DNA of 64,000 nucleotides from Hyphobacterium sp. CCMP332 (lineage in GTDB: Bacteria > Pseudomonadota > Alphaproteobacteria > Caulobacterales > Maricaulaceae), in contig NZ_CP058669.1 of the NCBI RefSeq assembly GCF_014323565.1, forward strand, positions 1,391,501 through 1,455,500, given 5' to 3'. The notes beneath the pieces were generated by a model. It was not told the DNA's origin. It saw nothing but the letters and a program-made list of their open reading frames with translations, and did not search any database. The position numbers were made by a program, and so were the translations under genes. Shown piece by piece: positions 8,763 to 18,001 of this stretch (the stretch's first letter is position 1; every line of letters starts with the position of its first letter).

Positions 8763-9749
8763 ATGACCGCCATGCGGTCCCTCATTCTTGCCGCCATTCT
8801 TGGCGCTCTCGCAATCGGCGCAGCCGCCGTTTTCGTGCTCACGCGCGCGCCTGCCCCTGTGGAGGTCGCGGATACATCCGCGCCAGCCCAATCAGCGGTC
8901 AGTGACGACATGTTGCCGACAACGCCTGCGCCGACCTTCGACATCGTTCGTATCGATCCGGCTGGCACCGCCGTCATTGCGGGCCGCGGCGTGCCGGAAT
9001 GGACACTGGAAATTCTCGCCGATGGCGACGCCATTGCCGAAGCCGATATTGATGATCGCGGGGAGTGGGTGATTATTATCAACCAGCCATTGCCCGCCGG
9101 CTCGATCGAGCTGTCACTGGCCATGCAATCCCCGACCGGCGAAATCATTACCTCAGAACAAACCGTTCTGGTGTCGATCCCGGAATCCCGGGACGAAATT
9201 CCGCTGGTGATCATCACGCGCCCCGGCGAGGCCAGCGAAGTCCGCCAGGGCCCCATGTCTGGCGTTTCGACCGGACCGCTTTCTCTTGAAACCGTCGACT
9301 ATGATGATGAAGGCGCTGTGATTTTCGCGGGCCGCGCGACGCCGGGCAATCGCGTCCGCGTCTTTGCCAATGGCGCCATTGTCGGCGAAACCAGCGCCAA
9401 TCCGGATGGCCGCTGGTCCATGCGCGCAGCGGAAACCCTCGCCCCCGGCGTCTATGATCTGCAGATTGATATGCTGTCGGTGGATGGTCAGGTTGTAGCC
9501 GTCATCGCCCTGCCCTTCGAGCGCGTCGCTCCGGAAGATATCCAGCTTGGCGAAGGCCGTGTCATCGTCCAGCCCGGAAACAGCCTGTGGCGGATAGCCC
9601 GCCGGGTCTATGGCGAGGGCTTGCGCTACACCGTGATCTATCGCGCCAATCAGGACCAGATCCGCGACCCGGACCTCATCTATCCGGGCCAGGTTTTCTC
9701 GACACCCAGTCAGGGTGACATTCCGCAGGATGAAAACGACGACGGCTAG
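8763..9749 (+). CDS. LysM-domain envelope protein with Ig-like repeats
   Basis: The protein has 328 residues. An N-terminal hydrophobic segment (about 5-27, alanine-rich) acts as a signal anchor. Two beta-rich segments share a G-x-x-x-P-x-W / G-x-a-x-P-G-n-x-V pattern (about 70-110 and 185-230) and resemble bacterial Ig-like modules. The C-terminus (about 265-315) is a LysM domain, [17 protein letters not shown] followed by DLIYPGQVF, expected to bind peptidoglycan. A good ribosome site (AAAAGGAG) lies seven bases before the ATG. Similar single-anchor LysM proteins are common in alphaproteobacteria, but no precise role can be given. Its stop overlaps the convergent DAHP synthase stop. Confidence 0.85.
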   Translation: MTAMRSLILAAILGALAIGAAAVFVLTRAPAPVEVADTSAPAQSAVSDDMLPTTPAPTFDIVRIDPAGTAVIAGRGVPEWTLEILADGDAIAEADIDDRGEWVIIINQPLPAGSIELSLAMQSPTGEIITSEQTVLVSIPESRDEIPLVIITRPGEASEVRQGPMSGVSTGPLSLETVDYDDEGAVIFAGRATPGNRVRVFANGAIVGETSANPDGRWSMRAAETLAPGVYDLQIDMLSVDGQVVAVIALPFERVAPEDIQLGEGRVIVQPGNSLWRIARRVYGEGLRYTVIYRANQDQIRDPDLIYPGQVFSTPSQGDIPQDENDDG

Positions 9750-11110
9750 GCAGCGCGGGAGCTTCCCGTGCGGGCCGCCGTCAGTGCTTCAGCGATCCGG
9801 AACGCCATGTCCAGCGCCTGATCCGCATTCAGCCGCGGATCGCAATGAGTGTGATAACGCGACGACAGATCCGCTTCGGTCAGCGCTTTGGCACCGCCAA
9901 CGCATTCGGTCACATCCCGGCCCGTCATTTCAAAGTGCACACCACCCGGATAGGCGCCCTCGCCGGATACGGCCTGCATGAAGCCTTCCAGCTCATTCAG
10001 CACGCGGTCGAAATCGCGGGTCTTATAACCACTATCCGTCTTCACCGTATTGCCGTGCATCGGGTCGCACGACCATACAACCGACCGGCCTTCACGCTCG
10101 ACAGCCCGCACCAGATGCGGCAGGCGATCCCGCACACGATCAGCCCCCATGCGGCTGATCAGCACGATCCGGCCCGCCTCATTGTCGGGGTTCAGCTTGT
10201 CCAGCACCGGGAAGAGATCATCCGGCTCCATGGTCGGGCCGCACTTCATTCCGATCGGATTCATGACACCGCGCGCAAATTCAACGTGAGCGCCATCCGG
10301 ATGCCGTGTCCGCTCGCCAATCCACAGCATGTGGGCGGAGGTTGCCAGCCAGGCGTCACCCGTGGAATCCCGCCGCGTCAGCGCTTCCTCGAACGGCAGG
10401 TGCAGGGCTTCGTGACTGGTGTAGAAATCAACGCTCTCCAGACTGCGCGCGGCATCCCCCGTCACGCCGCAAGCGCGCATGAAGGCCAGGGCTTCCGAAA
10501 TCCGCCCGGCCAGCTCGGTATAACGGTCACTCGCGGGCGAATCCTTTACAAACTCCAGCGTCCACTGATGGACATTGCCGAGATCGGCAAAACCGCCGGA
10601 CGCAAACGCCCGCAACAGGTTGATCGTGGCCGCTGATTGCTCGTACGAGCGGATCAGACGCTGCGGATCCGGACGGCGCGCCTCTGGATCAAACGCCATG
10701 TCGTTCACGCTGTCGCCGCGATAGCTGGGCAATTCCACCCCGTTCTGCATTTCGAACGGATTGGAGCGGGGCTTGGTAAACTGACCGGCAATCCGGCCCA
10801 CTTTCACGACCGGCTTGGCGGCCGCAAACGTCAGGATGACCGCCATCTGCAGAATGACACGGAATGTATCTCGCACATGATCAGCCGAAAACTCCTTGAA
10901 ACTCTCGGCGCAATCTCCGCCCTGCAGCAGGAAGGCTTTGCCCGCCGCGACATCCGCCAATTGCCGTCGCAACCGCCGCGCTTCGCCGGCAAAGACAAGC
11001 GGTGGCTTCGCCGCCAGCTCACCCTCGACGCGCTGCAGGTCAGCGGTATCGGGATAATCCGGCAGCTGTGCGGCCGTCATTTCTCTCCAGGAGGCAGGTG
11101 TCCAGCTCAT
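9746..11110 (-). CDS. 3-deoxy-7-phosphoheptulonate (DAHP) synthase, class II
   Basis: The protein has 454 residues, the length of the plant/actinobacterial-like class II enzyme. Motifs include [19 protein letters not shown]-like [24 protein letters not shown] and CDPMHGNT, all diagnostic. It joins phosphoenolpyruvate and erythrose 4-phosphate as the first step of the shikimate pathway. The ATG at 11110 overlaps the gor stop as ATGA, which favours it over the frame beginning at 11131. It is the last gene of a six-gene operon that also holds rpiA; the pentose-phosphate branch supplies erythrose 4-phosphate, so the linkage makes metabolic sense. Confidence 0.95.
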   Translation of the reverse strand: MSWTPASWREMTAAQLPDYPDTADLQRVEGELAAKPPLVFAGEARRLRRQLADVAAGKAFLLQGGDCAESFKEFSADHVRDTFRVILQMAVILTFAAAKPVVKVGRIAGQFTKPRSNPFEMQNGVELPSYRGDSVNDMAFDPEARRPDPQRLIRSYEQSAATINLLRAFASGGFADLGNVHQWTLEFVKDSPASDRYTELAGRISEALAFMRACGVTGDAARSLESVDFYTSHEALHLPFEEALTRRDSTGDAWLATSAHMLWIGERTRHPDGAHVEFARGVMNPIGMKCGPTMEPDDLFPVLDKLNPDNEAGRIVLISRMGADRVRDRLPHLVRAVEREGRSVVWSCDPMHGNTVKTDSGYKTRDFDRVLNELEGFMQAVSGEGAYPGGVHFEMTGRDVTECVGGAKALTEADLSSRYHTHCDPRLNADQALDMAFRIAEALTAARTGSSRAA

Positions 11111-12483
11111 GCGATTTCCGGCGGTGTCCATTTTTCCTTGAGCGTCACCAATTCCTCGGCAACGGTCGGGTGTACGGCGCAGGTGGCATCAAACTGCGCC
11201 TTGGTCAAACCGGCTTTCACGGCAATGCCGACAGCCTGAATGATTTCCGGGCTGTCATCGCCGGCCATGTGCACTCCGACGACACGTTGATCATCCTGCT
11301 TGACCACCAGCTTGACCAGAATCCGGCTTTCGGATCCCGACAGCGCATTTTTCATCGGCTTGAAGGTCGCCTTGTAGATATCGACCTCACCATAGGCTTT
11401 GCGTGCCTCATGCTCGGTCAATCCGACGACGCCAACCGGCGGCTGCGTGAAGACAGCGCTGGCCACATCGGCATGATCGAAGGCGGTCGGCTCGTCGCCG
11501 AACACGGTCGCCGCAAAGGCCGCGCCTTCGCGGATGGCCACGGGCGTCAGATTGATCCGGTTGGTCACGTCACCCACCGCATAGATATTGTCGACATTGG
11601 TCTTGGAAAAACGATCCACAATTATGGCCCCGTTTCCGGATGTCTCGACGCCGGCTTTCGCCAGCCCCAGGCCTTTGGTATAGGCATCCCGCCCCACCGC
11701 CTGAATGACGACGTCCGCTTCCAGCTCTTCGCCGGTATCGGTGAAGACCCGGCGCTGATCATTCGGTGCCTCTTCGATGCGGACGATGTTGGCATGGGTC
11801 ATGACGCGGACACCGGAGCGTTTCAATTCGCCATGGATATGAGCGCGAATGTCATCATCGAAGCCGCGCAATACGGTATCGCCGCGATATATCTGGCAAA
11901 CATCGGATCCAAGACCGGCAAAAACCTGCGCGAACTCGCACGCAATATAGCCGCCCCCCGCGATCACGACCTTCTGCGGCCGTGACTTCAGCAGGAAGAC
12001 CTCATTCGACGATATGGCCAATTCAGCGCCTTCGATGTCCAGGCTGGCCGGCGAGCCGCCAACGGCCACCAGAATGTATTTCGCCGTTATGGTTTTACCG
12101 GCATTGACCAGACGGACCGTGTGTCTGTCTTCCAGCTCAGCGCGATCCTGAAAAATCTCGACACCGGAATTGGACAGGTTTTTCCAGTAGATGCCGGACA
12201 GACGGTCAACCTCATCATGAAGATTGGCGCACAGCTTCGACCAGTCATGACTGACATCGCCAACGTTCCAGCCATAACCCGCAGCCTCCTTGATGGCCTT
12301 GCCATAGGCTGCGGCATAGACGAGGAATTTCTTCGGCACGCAGCCACGAATAACGCACGTACCACCGACGCGATATTCCTCTGCGATGGCGACTCGGGCA
12401 CCGCGCATGGCTGCCATACGCGCCGCCCGGACGCCGCCGGACCCCGAGCCAATTACGAAAAGATCGTAGTCAAAATCTGTCAA
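11107..12483 (-). CDS. gor: Glutathione-disulfide reductase
   Basis: The protein has 458 residues. The FAD-binding loop GSGSGG (12-17) is followed by the redox-active disulfide in GGTCVIRGC (Cys43 and Cys48). The NADPH-binding segment [10 protein letters not shown] and the C-terminal HPTVAEE with the catalytic histidine are also present. It is a cytosolic flavoenzyme that regenerates reduced glutathione with NADPH. It sits 12 bases after the DUF2059 gene and overlaps the DAHP synthase start. Pairing with rpiA in one operon links NADPH use to pentose-phosphate metabolism. Confidence 0.95.
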   Translation of the reverse strand: MTDFDYDLFVIGSGSGGVRAARMAAMRGARVAIAEEYRVGGTCVIRGCVPKKFLVYAAAYGKAIKEAAGYGWNVGDVSHDWSKLCANLHDEVDRLSGIYWKNLSNSGVEIFQDRAELEDRHTVRLVNAGKTITAKYILVAVGGSPASLDIEGAELAISSNEVFLLKSRPQKVVIAGGGYIACEFAQVFAGLGSDVCQIYRGDTVLRGFDDDIRAHIHGELKRSGVRVMTHANIVRIEEAPNDQRRVFTDTGEELEADVVIQAVGRDAYTKGLGLAKAGVETSGNGAIIVDRFSKTNVDNIYAVGDVTNRINLTPVAIREGAAFAATVFGDEPTAFDHADVASAVFTQPPVGVVGLTEHEARKAYGEVDIYKATFKPMKNALSGSESRILVKLVVKQDDQRVVGVHMAGDDSPEIIQAVGIAVKAGLTKAQFDATCAVHPTVAEELVTLKEKWTPPEIA

Positions 12484-12495
12484 AAGCCTGATCCG

Positions 12496-12969
12496 TTATC
12501 GGTTGGCGAGCATTTCCTGGATGCGCGGGAGGGCATTACTCATAGCCTCTGCGCCATACGCCTCGCCCAGAGTATTGGCGTCGCGATTGATCAGCGGCGT
12601 GACCTCGGTCAGCCGCCCGTCCAGCGTGGTTTCCGGATTATCAAGCATCTCGCGAAGCTCGCTGGCAGTCAGGTGCTGCGCAATCAGCGCCGCATAATCG
12701 TCCGCGAAGCGCGGCATCAAAGCGCGCATTTCGTCCATAAAGAATCCCATGATTTGCTGACCTTCCTCTTCGGTCAGGTCGGGGATATTCGTCCGGAAGG
12801 CCTCAATAATCATGGGTGACGACGTTTCAATTCCCGTCATCACCGCTTCTGTGCCGCCAAATTCAGCCACAAATGTTTCGGCAAGTTCCAGATGGCTGTC
12901 CTGCGCCAATGCCGGCGGGCCCGCAAAACCCACCACCAGGGCGATTATCAAATAAACTATCGACTTCAT
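12496..12969 (-). CDS. DUF2059 secreted protein
   Basis: The protein has 157 residues. It has a signal peptide with a PALAQ cleavage site near residue 23 and a helical mature domain with the DUF2059 look, including the YAALIAQHLTASELREML stretch (about 93-110). DUF2059 proteins are periplasmic and of unknown function. The start codon directly abuts the rpiA stop with no spacer and gor follows after 12 bases, so it is firmly inside the operon and conserved as part of a metabolic gene group. No catalytic residues are evident. Confidence 0.85.
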   Translation of the reverse strand: MKSIVYLIIALVVGFAGPPALAQDSHLELAETFVAEFGGTEAVMTGIETSSPMIIEAFRTNIPDLTEEEGQQIMGFFMDEMRALMPRFADDYAALIAQHLTASELREMLDNPETTLDGRLTEVTPLINRDANTLGEAYGAEAMSNALPRIQEMLANR

Positions 12970-13671
12970 CTAAAGCTCCATAATCCGTGCGCCACGATCT
13001 TCACCGACGATGACGACACGCGCCAGACCGATGAACAGACCGTGTTCCACAACGCCGGGAATGTGAACAAGCCGGTCGGCTAAACCCGGTGCATCCGGGA
13101 TGGCCTTGCAGGCGCAATCGAGGATGTAGTGCCCGCCATCCGTGATGAAAGGCTCAAGCCCATCGCCACGGCGCCGCAGATTCACCTCGCCACGCGCAAT
13201 TCCGGTGGCACGCAGCCCATCAAAAATCTTCTTCGCCGTAATCGTAAAGGCAAACGGGTCCACTTCGACCGGCAACGGAAATTCGCCCAATTGCTCCTTC
13301 AACTTGGTCTCGTCGATGATGACGACCATCAAATCCGAAGCGTGAGCGATAATCTTCTCGCGCAGAAGGCAACCGCCGCCGCCCTTGATCAACTGAAACC
13401 GGCCATCGACTTCATCAGCCCCGTCAACGGTGACATGGATCCGGTCGACATGGTCGATGGGTTTCAGTGCGATCCCGACCTCGGTTGCGAGCTGCGCAGT
13501 TTGCTCCGACGTTGGCACACCAATAATGCTCAACCCGCCCCGAACGCGTTCGCCCAGCAGCTGGACAAATACTTCGGCGGTCGATCCGGAACCGAGTCCG
13601 ACCGTCATGCCATCACTGACATATTCAAGTGCGGCACCGGCGGCATTGATTTTCTGCTGCGACGCGCTCAC
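12970..13671 (-). CDS. rpiA: Ribose-5-phosphate isomerase A
   Basis: The protein has 233 residues. Motifs are VGLGSGSTAE (phosphate loop, about 24-33), VDGADEVD (catalytic aspartates, about 81-88) and LIKGGGGCLLREKI. It interconverts ribose 5-phosphate and ribulose 5-phosphate. The best start is a GTG at 13671, giving a GTGA overlap with the gabD stop. The only upstream ATG, at 13728, lies well inside gabD and would add 19 residues unlike the family. Confidence 0.94.
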   Translation of the reverse strand: MSASQQKINAAGAALEYVSDGMTVGLGSGSTAEVFVQLLGERVRGGLSIIGVPTSEQTAQLATEVGIALKPIDHVDRIHVTVDGADEVDGRFQLIKGGGGCLLREKIIAHASDLMVVIIDETKLKEQLGEFPLPVEVDPFAFTITAKKIFDGLRATGIARGEVNLRRRGDGLEPFITDGGHYILDCACKAIPDAPGLADRLVHIPGVVEHGLFIGLARVVIVGEDRGARIMEL

Positions 13672-15137
13672 GAGTTTACGCCGGCCAGAAGGACGTATTT
13701 CAGCTCGGTGAATTCCTCGACACCCCACTTGCCGCCTTCACGGCCGATGCCGGATTCCTTCATGCCGCCAAACGGCGTTGAGGCCGAGCCAACCATCGGC
13801 GCATTCACGCCGACCATGCCGTAATCGAGCCCTTCTGACATGCGGTGTACCCGACCAATATCCCGTGTGTAGAGATAGGCGGCCAGCCCGTAGGGCGTAT
13901 CATTGGCAAGGTCGATGATCTCTTTCTCGTCCTTGGCGCGGTAAACCGAAGCGACAGGACCGAAAATCTCGCTCCGGGCAATCGCCTGATCGAAATCACC
14001 GCCTTCCAGAAGGGTCGGCGCATAGAACGAACCGCCCAGCTCATCGGCCAGGGGCTGTCCGCCGACACGCACGCGAGCGCCTCCGGCGACAGCATCTTTC
14101 ACCAACTGGTCAACCCGTGCGACGGCCTCGTCATGGATCAGCGGGCCGATATCACTGCCGGTGTCGAAGCCGTCTCCGGCCTTGATCTTCGCAATTTTCG
14201 CCTCGAGCAATTCGAGAAACGGATCAGCCGCACCATTCTGGACGATGATACGGTTTGGCGAAACACACGTCTGTCCGCCCGACCGGAATTTGGCCTGCGC
14301 CACACCGGCCGCAGCGGATTCGAGATCCGCATCATCCATGACGATAAAGGGCGCATTCCCGCCCAGTTCCAGCGCAACGCGTTTCACGCCATCCGCAGCC
14401 TGACGCATGATCAGCTTGCCGACTTCCGTGGAGCCCGTGAACCCGACCATGCGCACTTCTGGCGAACCGATCATGACGGGGCCGAGGTCTTCGGCATCGC
14501 CGCAAATGACGTTGAAGACACCGGCAGGAAACCCGGCACGGTGCGCCAACTCGGCCAGGGCCAGCGCCGTCAGGGGCGTTTCCGGCGCTGGCTTGATCAC
14601 AATGGAACACCCTGCAGCGAGCGCAGGCGCAGCCTTCCGCGTGATCATCGCCGACGGAAAATTCCAGGGCGTAATGCAGGACACAACACCCACGGGCTGG
14701 TGAAGGGTCCAGCCACGCGTGCCGGGAAATGGCACGGTCACGGTCTCCCCGTGGATGCGGACCGCTTCGTGTGCCGACCATTCGATGAAGGCAGATCCAT
14801 AGGCAACCTCGCCTTTGGCTTCGGCCCAGGGCTTGCCCATTTCGGACGTGATCAGCGTTGCCAGATCGTCGGCATTTTCATTGATGAGGTTATACCATTT
14901 GATCAATATCCGGGTGCGCTCGAAGGGTGAGGTTTTGCGCCAGATCTTGAACCCTTCGGAGGCGGCTGCGATCGCCGCTCGGGCACCGTCAGCCCCGACA
15001 TCCACCACATCAGCCAGCTTGCTACGATTGGCCGGATTGTCGACAGCGAAGGTCTTGGCACCGGAATGCCACTCCCCGCCGAAATAGGACTGGGTCTTGA
15101 AAAGGGTCTTGTCCTTCAGCCGATCGGACAGATTCAT
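13668..15137 (-). CDS. gabD: NAD(P)-dependent succinate-semialdehyde dehydrogenase
   Basis: The protein has 489 residues, the standard aldehyde dehydrogenase length. The catalytic pair is visible: Glu257 in ALELGGNAP and Cys291 in GGQTCVSPNR. The sequence around them and the ITPWNFP and FTGSTEVG cofactor motifs match the GabD branch. It oxidises succinate semialdehyde to succinate, the last step of the GABA shunt; a related aldehyde substrate is possible. It starts two bases after the glmU stop and overlaps rpiA, so it is in the middle of the operon. Confidence 0.9.
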   Translation of the reverse strand: MNLSDRLKDKTLFKTQSYFGGEWHSGAKTFAVDNPANRSKLADVVDVGADGARAAIAAASEGFKIWRKTSPFERTRILIKWYNLINENADDLATLITSEMGKPWAEAKGEVAYGSAFIEWSAHEAVRIHGETVTVPFPGTRGWTLHQPVGVVSCITPWNFPSAMITRKAAPALAAGCSIVIKPAPETPLTALALAELAHRAGFPAGVFNVICGDAEDLGPVMIGSPEVRMVGFTGSTEVGKLIMRQAADGVKRVALELGGNAPFIVMDDADLESAAAGVAQAKFRSGGQTCVSPNRIIVQNGAADPFLELLEAKIAKIKAGDGFDTGSDIGPLIHDEAVARVDQLVKDAVAGGARVRVGGQPLADELGGSFYAPTLLEGGDFDQAIARSEIFGPVASVYRAKDEKEIIDLANDTPYGLAAYLYTRDIGRVHRMSEGLDYGMVGVNAPMVGSASTPFGGMKESGIGREGGKWGVEEFTELKYVLLAGVNS

Positions 15138-15139
15138 TT

Positions 15140-16483
15140 TTAACGCTCCGCTTTTCGCTTCTGCATCGCCGCGCGAAAACGCGACGCCCAGCCATTCTTG
15201 TTTACCTGCTTGGCGCGTCCCAACGCCAGGGCATCTTCGGGCACGTCTTCCGTCACCACGCCTCCGGAGCCGGTATAGGCCCCTTTGCCAATGGTGACCG
15301 GCGCTACCAGAGACGAATTCGAGCCCACGAATGCGCCGTCGCCGATAACGGTCTGATGCTTGCCGAAACCGTCATAATTGCAGGTGATAGTGCCTGCCCC
15401 GATATTCGCCTTCGCACCGACTGTTGCATCCCCGATATAGGAAAGGTGATTGGCTTTTGCACCCGGACCAAAGGTCGATTTCTTGACTTCAACGAAATTT
15501 CCGATCCGTGCGCCCGGCCCGATGTCCGCCCCGGGGCGGAGACGCGCATAGGGGCCGATATCCGCACCGGACCGCACGATGCAACCTTCGAGATGGGAGA
15601 AAGCGTGAATCGTCGCGCCATCCTCGACCGTCACGCCGGGGCCAAAAACAACATTCGGCTCGATGATAACGTCGCGGCCGATTTGCGTGTCATGCGCGAT
15701 GAAAACCGTCTCGGGTGCGGTCAGTGTGACGCCTGCGCGCATCACTTCCTCGCGGCGGCGGCGCTGCCAGCTGGCTTCGGCTTCGGCCAGATCCACGCGG
15801 GAATTCACACCCAGCACTTCCGCTTCATCGCCTTCAACGGCAATCGCTTTCAGCCCCCGCATGCGGGCAAGCCCGACGACATCCGTCAGGTAATATTCGC
15901 CGTTGGCATTGTCGTTTGTGACTTCGCCGAGCAATTCGAACAGAAGTGGTGCAGGCGCGGCCAGAACACCCGAATTGACGAATCCGATCGCGCGTTCTTC
16001 CTCGTTGGCGTCCTTGAACTCGACAATCCGGTCGAGAATCCCGTCCTTCACCACCAGACGCCCATAAGCCCCGGCGTCCGCGGGCGTAAAGCCCAGCACC
16101 GCGACTGAAGCGCCCGATTCCAGAGCCGCAAAAACCTTCTCGACCGTCGCCGCCGTAATCAGCGGCGTGTCGCCATACAGAACAATGACATTACCGATAA
16201 ACCCGGCCATGGCCGCTTCGGCGCATTGGACGGCATGTCCGGTTCCCTTAGGTGGATCTTGCAAAGCCGTCAGCGTGTTGTTCGCCTCGCCCAACGCGCC
16301 GATTTGCGGGGATTTGTTGCCATAGACCGATACGACACGCTCCGCGCCTGTTTTGCACGCCAGCTCAATCGACCATTCCAGCATCGGACGTCCGCCAACC
16401 TGATGCATACATTTTGGCAGATCGGACTTCATGCGAGTGCCGAGGCCAGCGGCGAGAATAATCGCGGCGCGCGGTGCGGTCAT
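15140..16483 (-). CDS. glmU: Bifunctional N-acetylglucosamine-1-phosphate uridyltransferase/glucosamine-1-phosphate acetyltransferase
   Basis: The protein has 447 residues. The N-terminal pyrophosphorylase domain begins AAIILAAGLGTRMKS, the nucleotide-sugar transferase signature. From about residue 245 there is a left-handed beta-helix of hexapeptide repeats ending in the acetyltransferase active region (NLSYIGDA, GTITCNYDG-type). It makes UDP-GlcNAc for peptidoglycan and lipopolysaccharide. The ATG at 16483 has AGGAG at good spacing, whereas the longer frame from 16537 lacks one. It is the first gene of the minus-strand operon and divergent from gph across 110 bases that must hold both promoters. 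Confidence 0.96.
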   Translation of the reverse strand: MTAPRAAIILAAGLGTRMKSDLPKCMHQVGGRPMLEWSIELACKTGAERVVSVYGNKSPQIGALGEANNTLTALQDPPKGTGHAVQCAEAAMAGFIGNVIVLYGDTPLITAATVEKVFAALESGASVAVLGFTPADAGAYGRLVVKDGILDRIVEFKDANEEERAIGFVNSGVLAAPAPLLFELLGEVTNDNANGEYYLTDVVGLARMRGLKAIAVEGDEAEVLGVNSRVDLAEAEASWQRRRREEVMRAGVTLTAPETVFIAHDTQIGRDVIIEPNVVFGPGVTVEDGATIHAFSHLEGCIVRSGADIGPYARLRPGADIGPGARIGNFVEVKKSTFGPGAKANHLSYIGDATVGAKANIGAGTITCNYDGFGKHQTVIGDGAFVGSNSSLVAPVTIGKGAYTGSGGVVTEDVPEDALALGRAKQVNKNGWASRFRAAMQKRKAER

Positions 16484-16593
16484 ATGCGGCTCCTGATCCC
16501 TACTGCGTTGCAAATCGGATAACGCGCTATAGACCATTCAAATACAGGAAGCGACCGCCTGTTTGGGGGAGATCGCAGACTTGAGGGTCAGGA

Positions 16594-17274
16594 ATGATGA
16601 CAGACTGTTTCCAGGGTGCCGGGATTGCCTTCGATCTGGACGGAACGCTGGTTGATACCGCACCGGACCTTGTACGAGCCCTCAATGAAGTTGTGGCTGC
16701 CGACGGTCTGGAAAATGTGGCCCTGAACGATGTACGGGCGATGGTCGGCCGGGGCGCCCGCGTCCTGATCGAGAGAGCCTATGCCGCTCAACGGCGGAAG
16801 ATTGAGTCCGACGCCGTCGATCAACGCGTTGCGGATTTCATCTCGGTCTACAAATCAGGCATCGCCAATCTCAGCCGCCCCTTCGACGCGGCGGTCGAGG
16901 TTCTGGAGATTCTGAAGGCGCGAGGGTCACGTCTTTCAATATGTACAAACAAGCCCAGCGAGCTTGCGGATGCTTTGCTCGAAGCGCTTGAACTGACAGA
17001 CTATTTTGAACGAATTATAGGCCCGGATCGCACGCAGGCCAAAAAACCCGACGCCGCCCATTTCTGGAGCGCGGTCGGCAATGCAGGGCCCAATCTGGCC
17101 CTCATCGGCGATTCCATAACAGATGCGGAATGCGGACAGGCAGCCGGTATACCGTGCGTCATTCTGACCCACGGATACAGCGAAATACCGCATCAGGCGC
17201 TAGGCGCTGATGCGGTAATCGATGATTTCAGAAGCTTGCCCGATACGCTGGAAAAACTCTGGCAGGACCGGTGA
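16594..17274 (+). CDS. gph: HAD-superfamily phosphoglycolate phosphatase
   Basis: The protein has 226 residues. HAD motif I FDLDGTLVDTAPD is at about 13-25, motif II is CTNKPSE, motif III lies around the AKKPDA lysine and motif IV is GDSITDAE. The order and the GTLVDTAPD extension are typical of Gph, which hydrolyses 2-phosphoglycolate formed from DNA 3'-end repair or oxygenase activity. The ATG-ATG pair makes the start uncertain by one codon. It is convergent and directly adjacent to the small gene at 17275-17529, with no spacer between the stops. Confidence 0.9.
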   Translation: MMTDCFQGAGIAFDLDGTLVDTAPDLVRALNEVVAADGLENVALNDVRAMVGRGARVLIERAYAAQRRKIESDAVDQRVADFISVYKSGIANLSRPFDAAVEVLEILKARGSRLSICTNKPSELADALLEALELTDYFERIIGPDRTQAKKPDAAHFWSAVGNAGPNLALIGDSITDAECGQAAGIPCVILTHGYSEIPHQALGADAVIDDFRSLPDTLEKLWQDR

Positions 17275-17529
17275 TCAGGCCGAGCGCAGTTCCGGCATAC
17301 GGTCATTGGCCGTCCGACGATCAGGCGTCGAATCATTCGCAGCGCTTTGACGGCGCGGCATGCCATTGACCATGTTCGAGCGAACGTCGGTCCGTGCCGA
17401 CCGCATGGCCGGCATGAATCCGGCATCCACCAGTTCAATATTCACATCATAGCCCCGGTCAGCCCAGTAGGCTTCGATCCGTTGCTTCAGTCGACGCGCG
17501 CCTTCCGGCGTGCAGAGGTCATTACTCAT
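17275..17529 (-). CDS. Small conserved protein, 84 residues, function unknown
   Basis: The ATG at 17529 has GGAG seven bases upstream, which decides the start over the longer frame from 17628. The N-terminal half (TPEGARRLKQRIEAYWADRG) looks like an amphipathic helix followed by a short beta segment, DVNIELVDAGF. The C-terminal half is rich in Arg, Ser, Asn and Met with repeated M-P-x-(M)R spacing and is probably flexible. I believe similar small proteins occur widely in alphaproteobacteria, but no characterised function comes to mind. It shows no signal peptide, metal site or known DNA-binding motif. Confidence 0.7.
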   Translation of the reverse strand: MSNDLCTPEGARRLKQRIEAYWADRGYDVNIELVDAGFMPAMRSARTDVRSNMVNGMPRRQSAANDSTPDRRTANDRMPELRSA

Positions 17530-17736
17530 AGCGATACTCCGAACCGGCGGGCCATTCCCGCCTGGGTTACGTGCGCTCCCCTCTTGGAAAACGGAGACTG
17601 CGTGAAAAACACTGCCTCTCCGCACCACCTGATAACAGGCTGGGCGGCTCTATGACGATTTCATGTCGCTGCGTCAAGCCGTTCCGGCCAATTATTTATA
17701 AAAATTTAGAATTGCCTCTCCAATTGTTTGCGACGC

Positions 17737-17766
17737 TTGACCAGCAAGGCAAGCTCGGCCTATACG
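17737..17766 (+). promoter_or_regulatory. Putative sigma-70 promoter of tRNA-Val
   Basis: A TTGACC -35 box at 17737-17742 and a TATACG -10 box at 17761-17766, 18 bases apart, sit directly upstream of the tRNA with about 15 bases from the -10 to the mature 5' end. Confidence 0.6.
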
Positions 17767-17781
17767 CCGCGGCTCTGGAAT

Positions 17782-17856
17782 GGGCGATTAGCTCAGCGGG
17801 AGAGCACTGCCTTCACACGGCAGGGGTCGCTGGTTCAATCCCAGCATCGCCCACCA
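17782..17856 (+). tRNA. tRNA-Val (anticodon CAC)
   Basis: A full cloverleaf can be drawn: acceptor stem GGGCGAT/ATCGCCC, D arm with TTAGCTCAGCGGGAGAGC, anticodon stem CTGCC/GGCAG around the loop TTCACAC (anticodon CAC reading GTG codons) and a TpsiC loop GGTTCAATCCC. The 3' CCA is encoded in the genome (17854-17856). Confidence 0.97.
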
Positions 17857-17946
17857 TTCCCGTTCAATCCATTGATTTCATTACCCGCATTAAAGGGCTC
17901 ACGCAGCTGTATTCCGGAGCGCTGCATTTCGCCGCAGGCGAACTAC

Positions 17947-17963
17947 TTGCGAAACATTCGCAA
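17947..17963. promoter_or_regulatory. Predicted Fur-type operator upstream of the iron ABC operon
   Basis: TTGCGAAACATTCGCAA is a perfect 7-3-7 inverted repeat, ending 38 bases before the fbpA start. It fits the TGCnAAtnnTTnGCA pattern of alphaproteobacterial Fur sites as I recall them. Position and neighbouring genes support iron-dependent repression. Confidence 0.7.
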
Positions 17964-18001
17964 AAATGTAAGTGACAGGCTCAGAGATTACGGAGCTCAT
18001 C

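Noticed and set aside
9845-10636. 263-codon plus-strand frame opposite the DAHP synthase
   Set aside because: Fully antisense to a gene with class II motifs, with no ribosome site or recognised domain.
13845-14930. 361-codon plus-strand frame opposite gabD
   Set aside because: Antisense to a well-supported aldehyde dehydrogenase; no domain signature and composition typical of shadow frames.
17782-17856. tRNA-Val as an integration site (att) for a genomic island
   Set aside because: No integrase gene and no repeat of the tRNA 3' end was seen in the flanking DNA.
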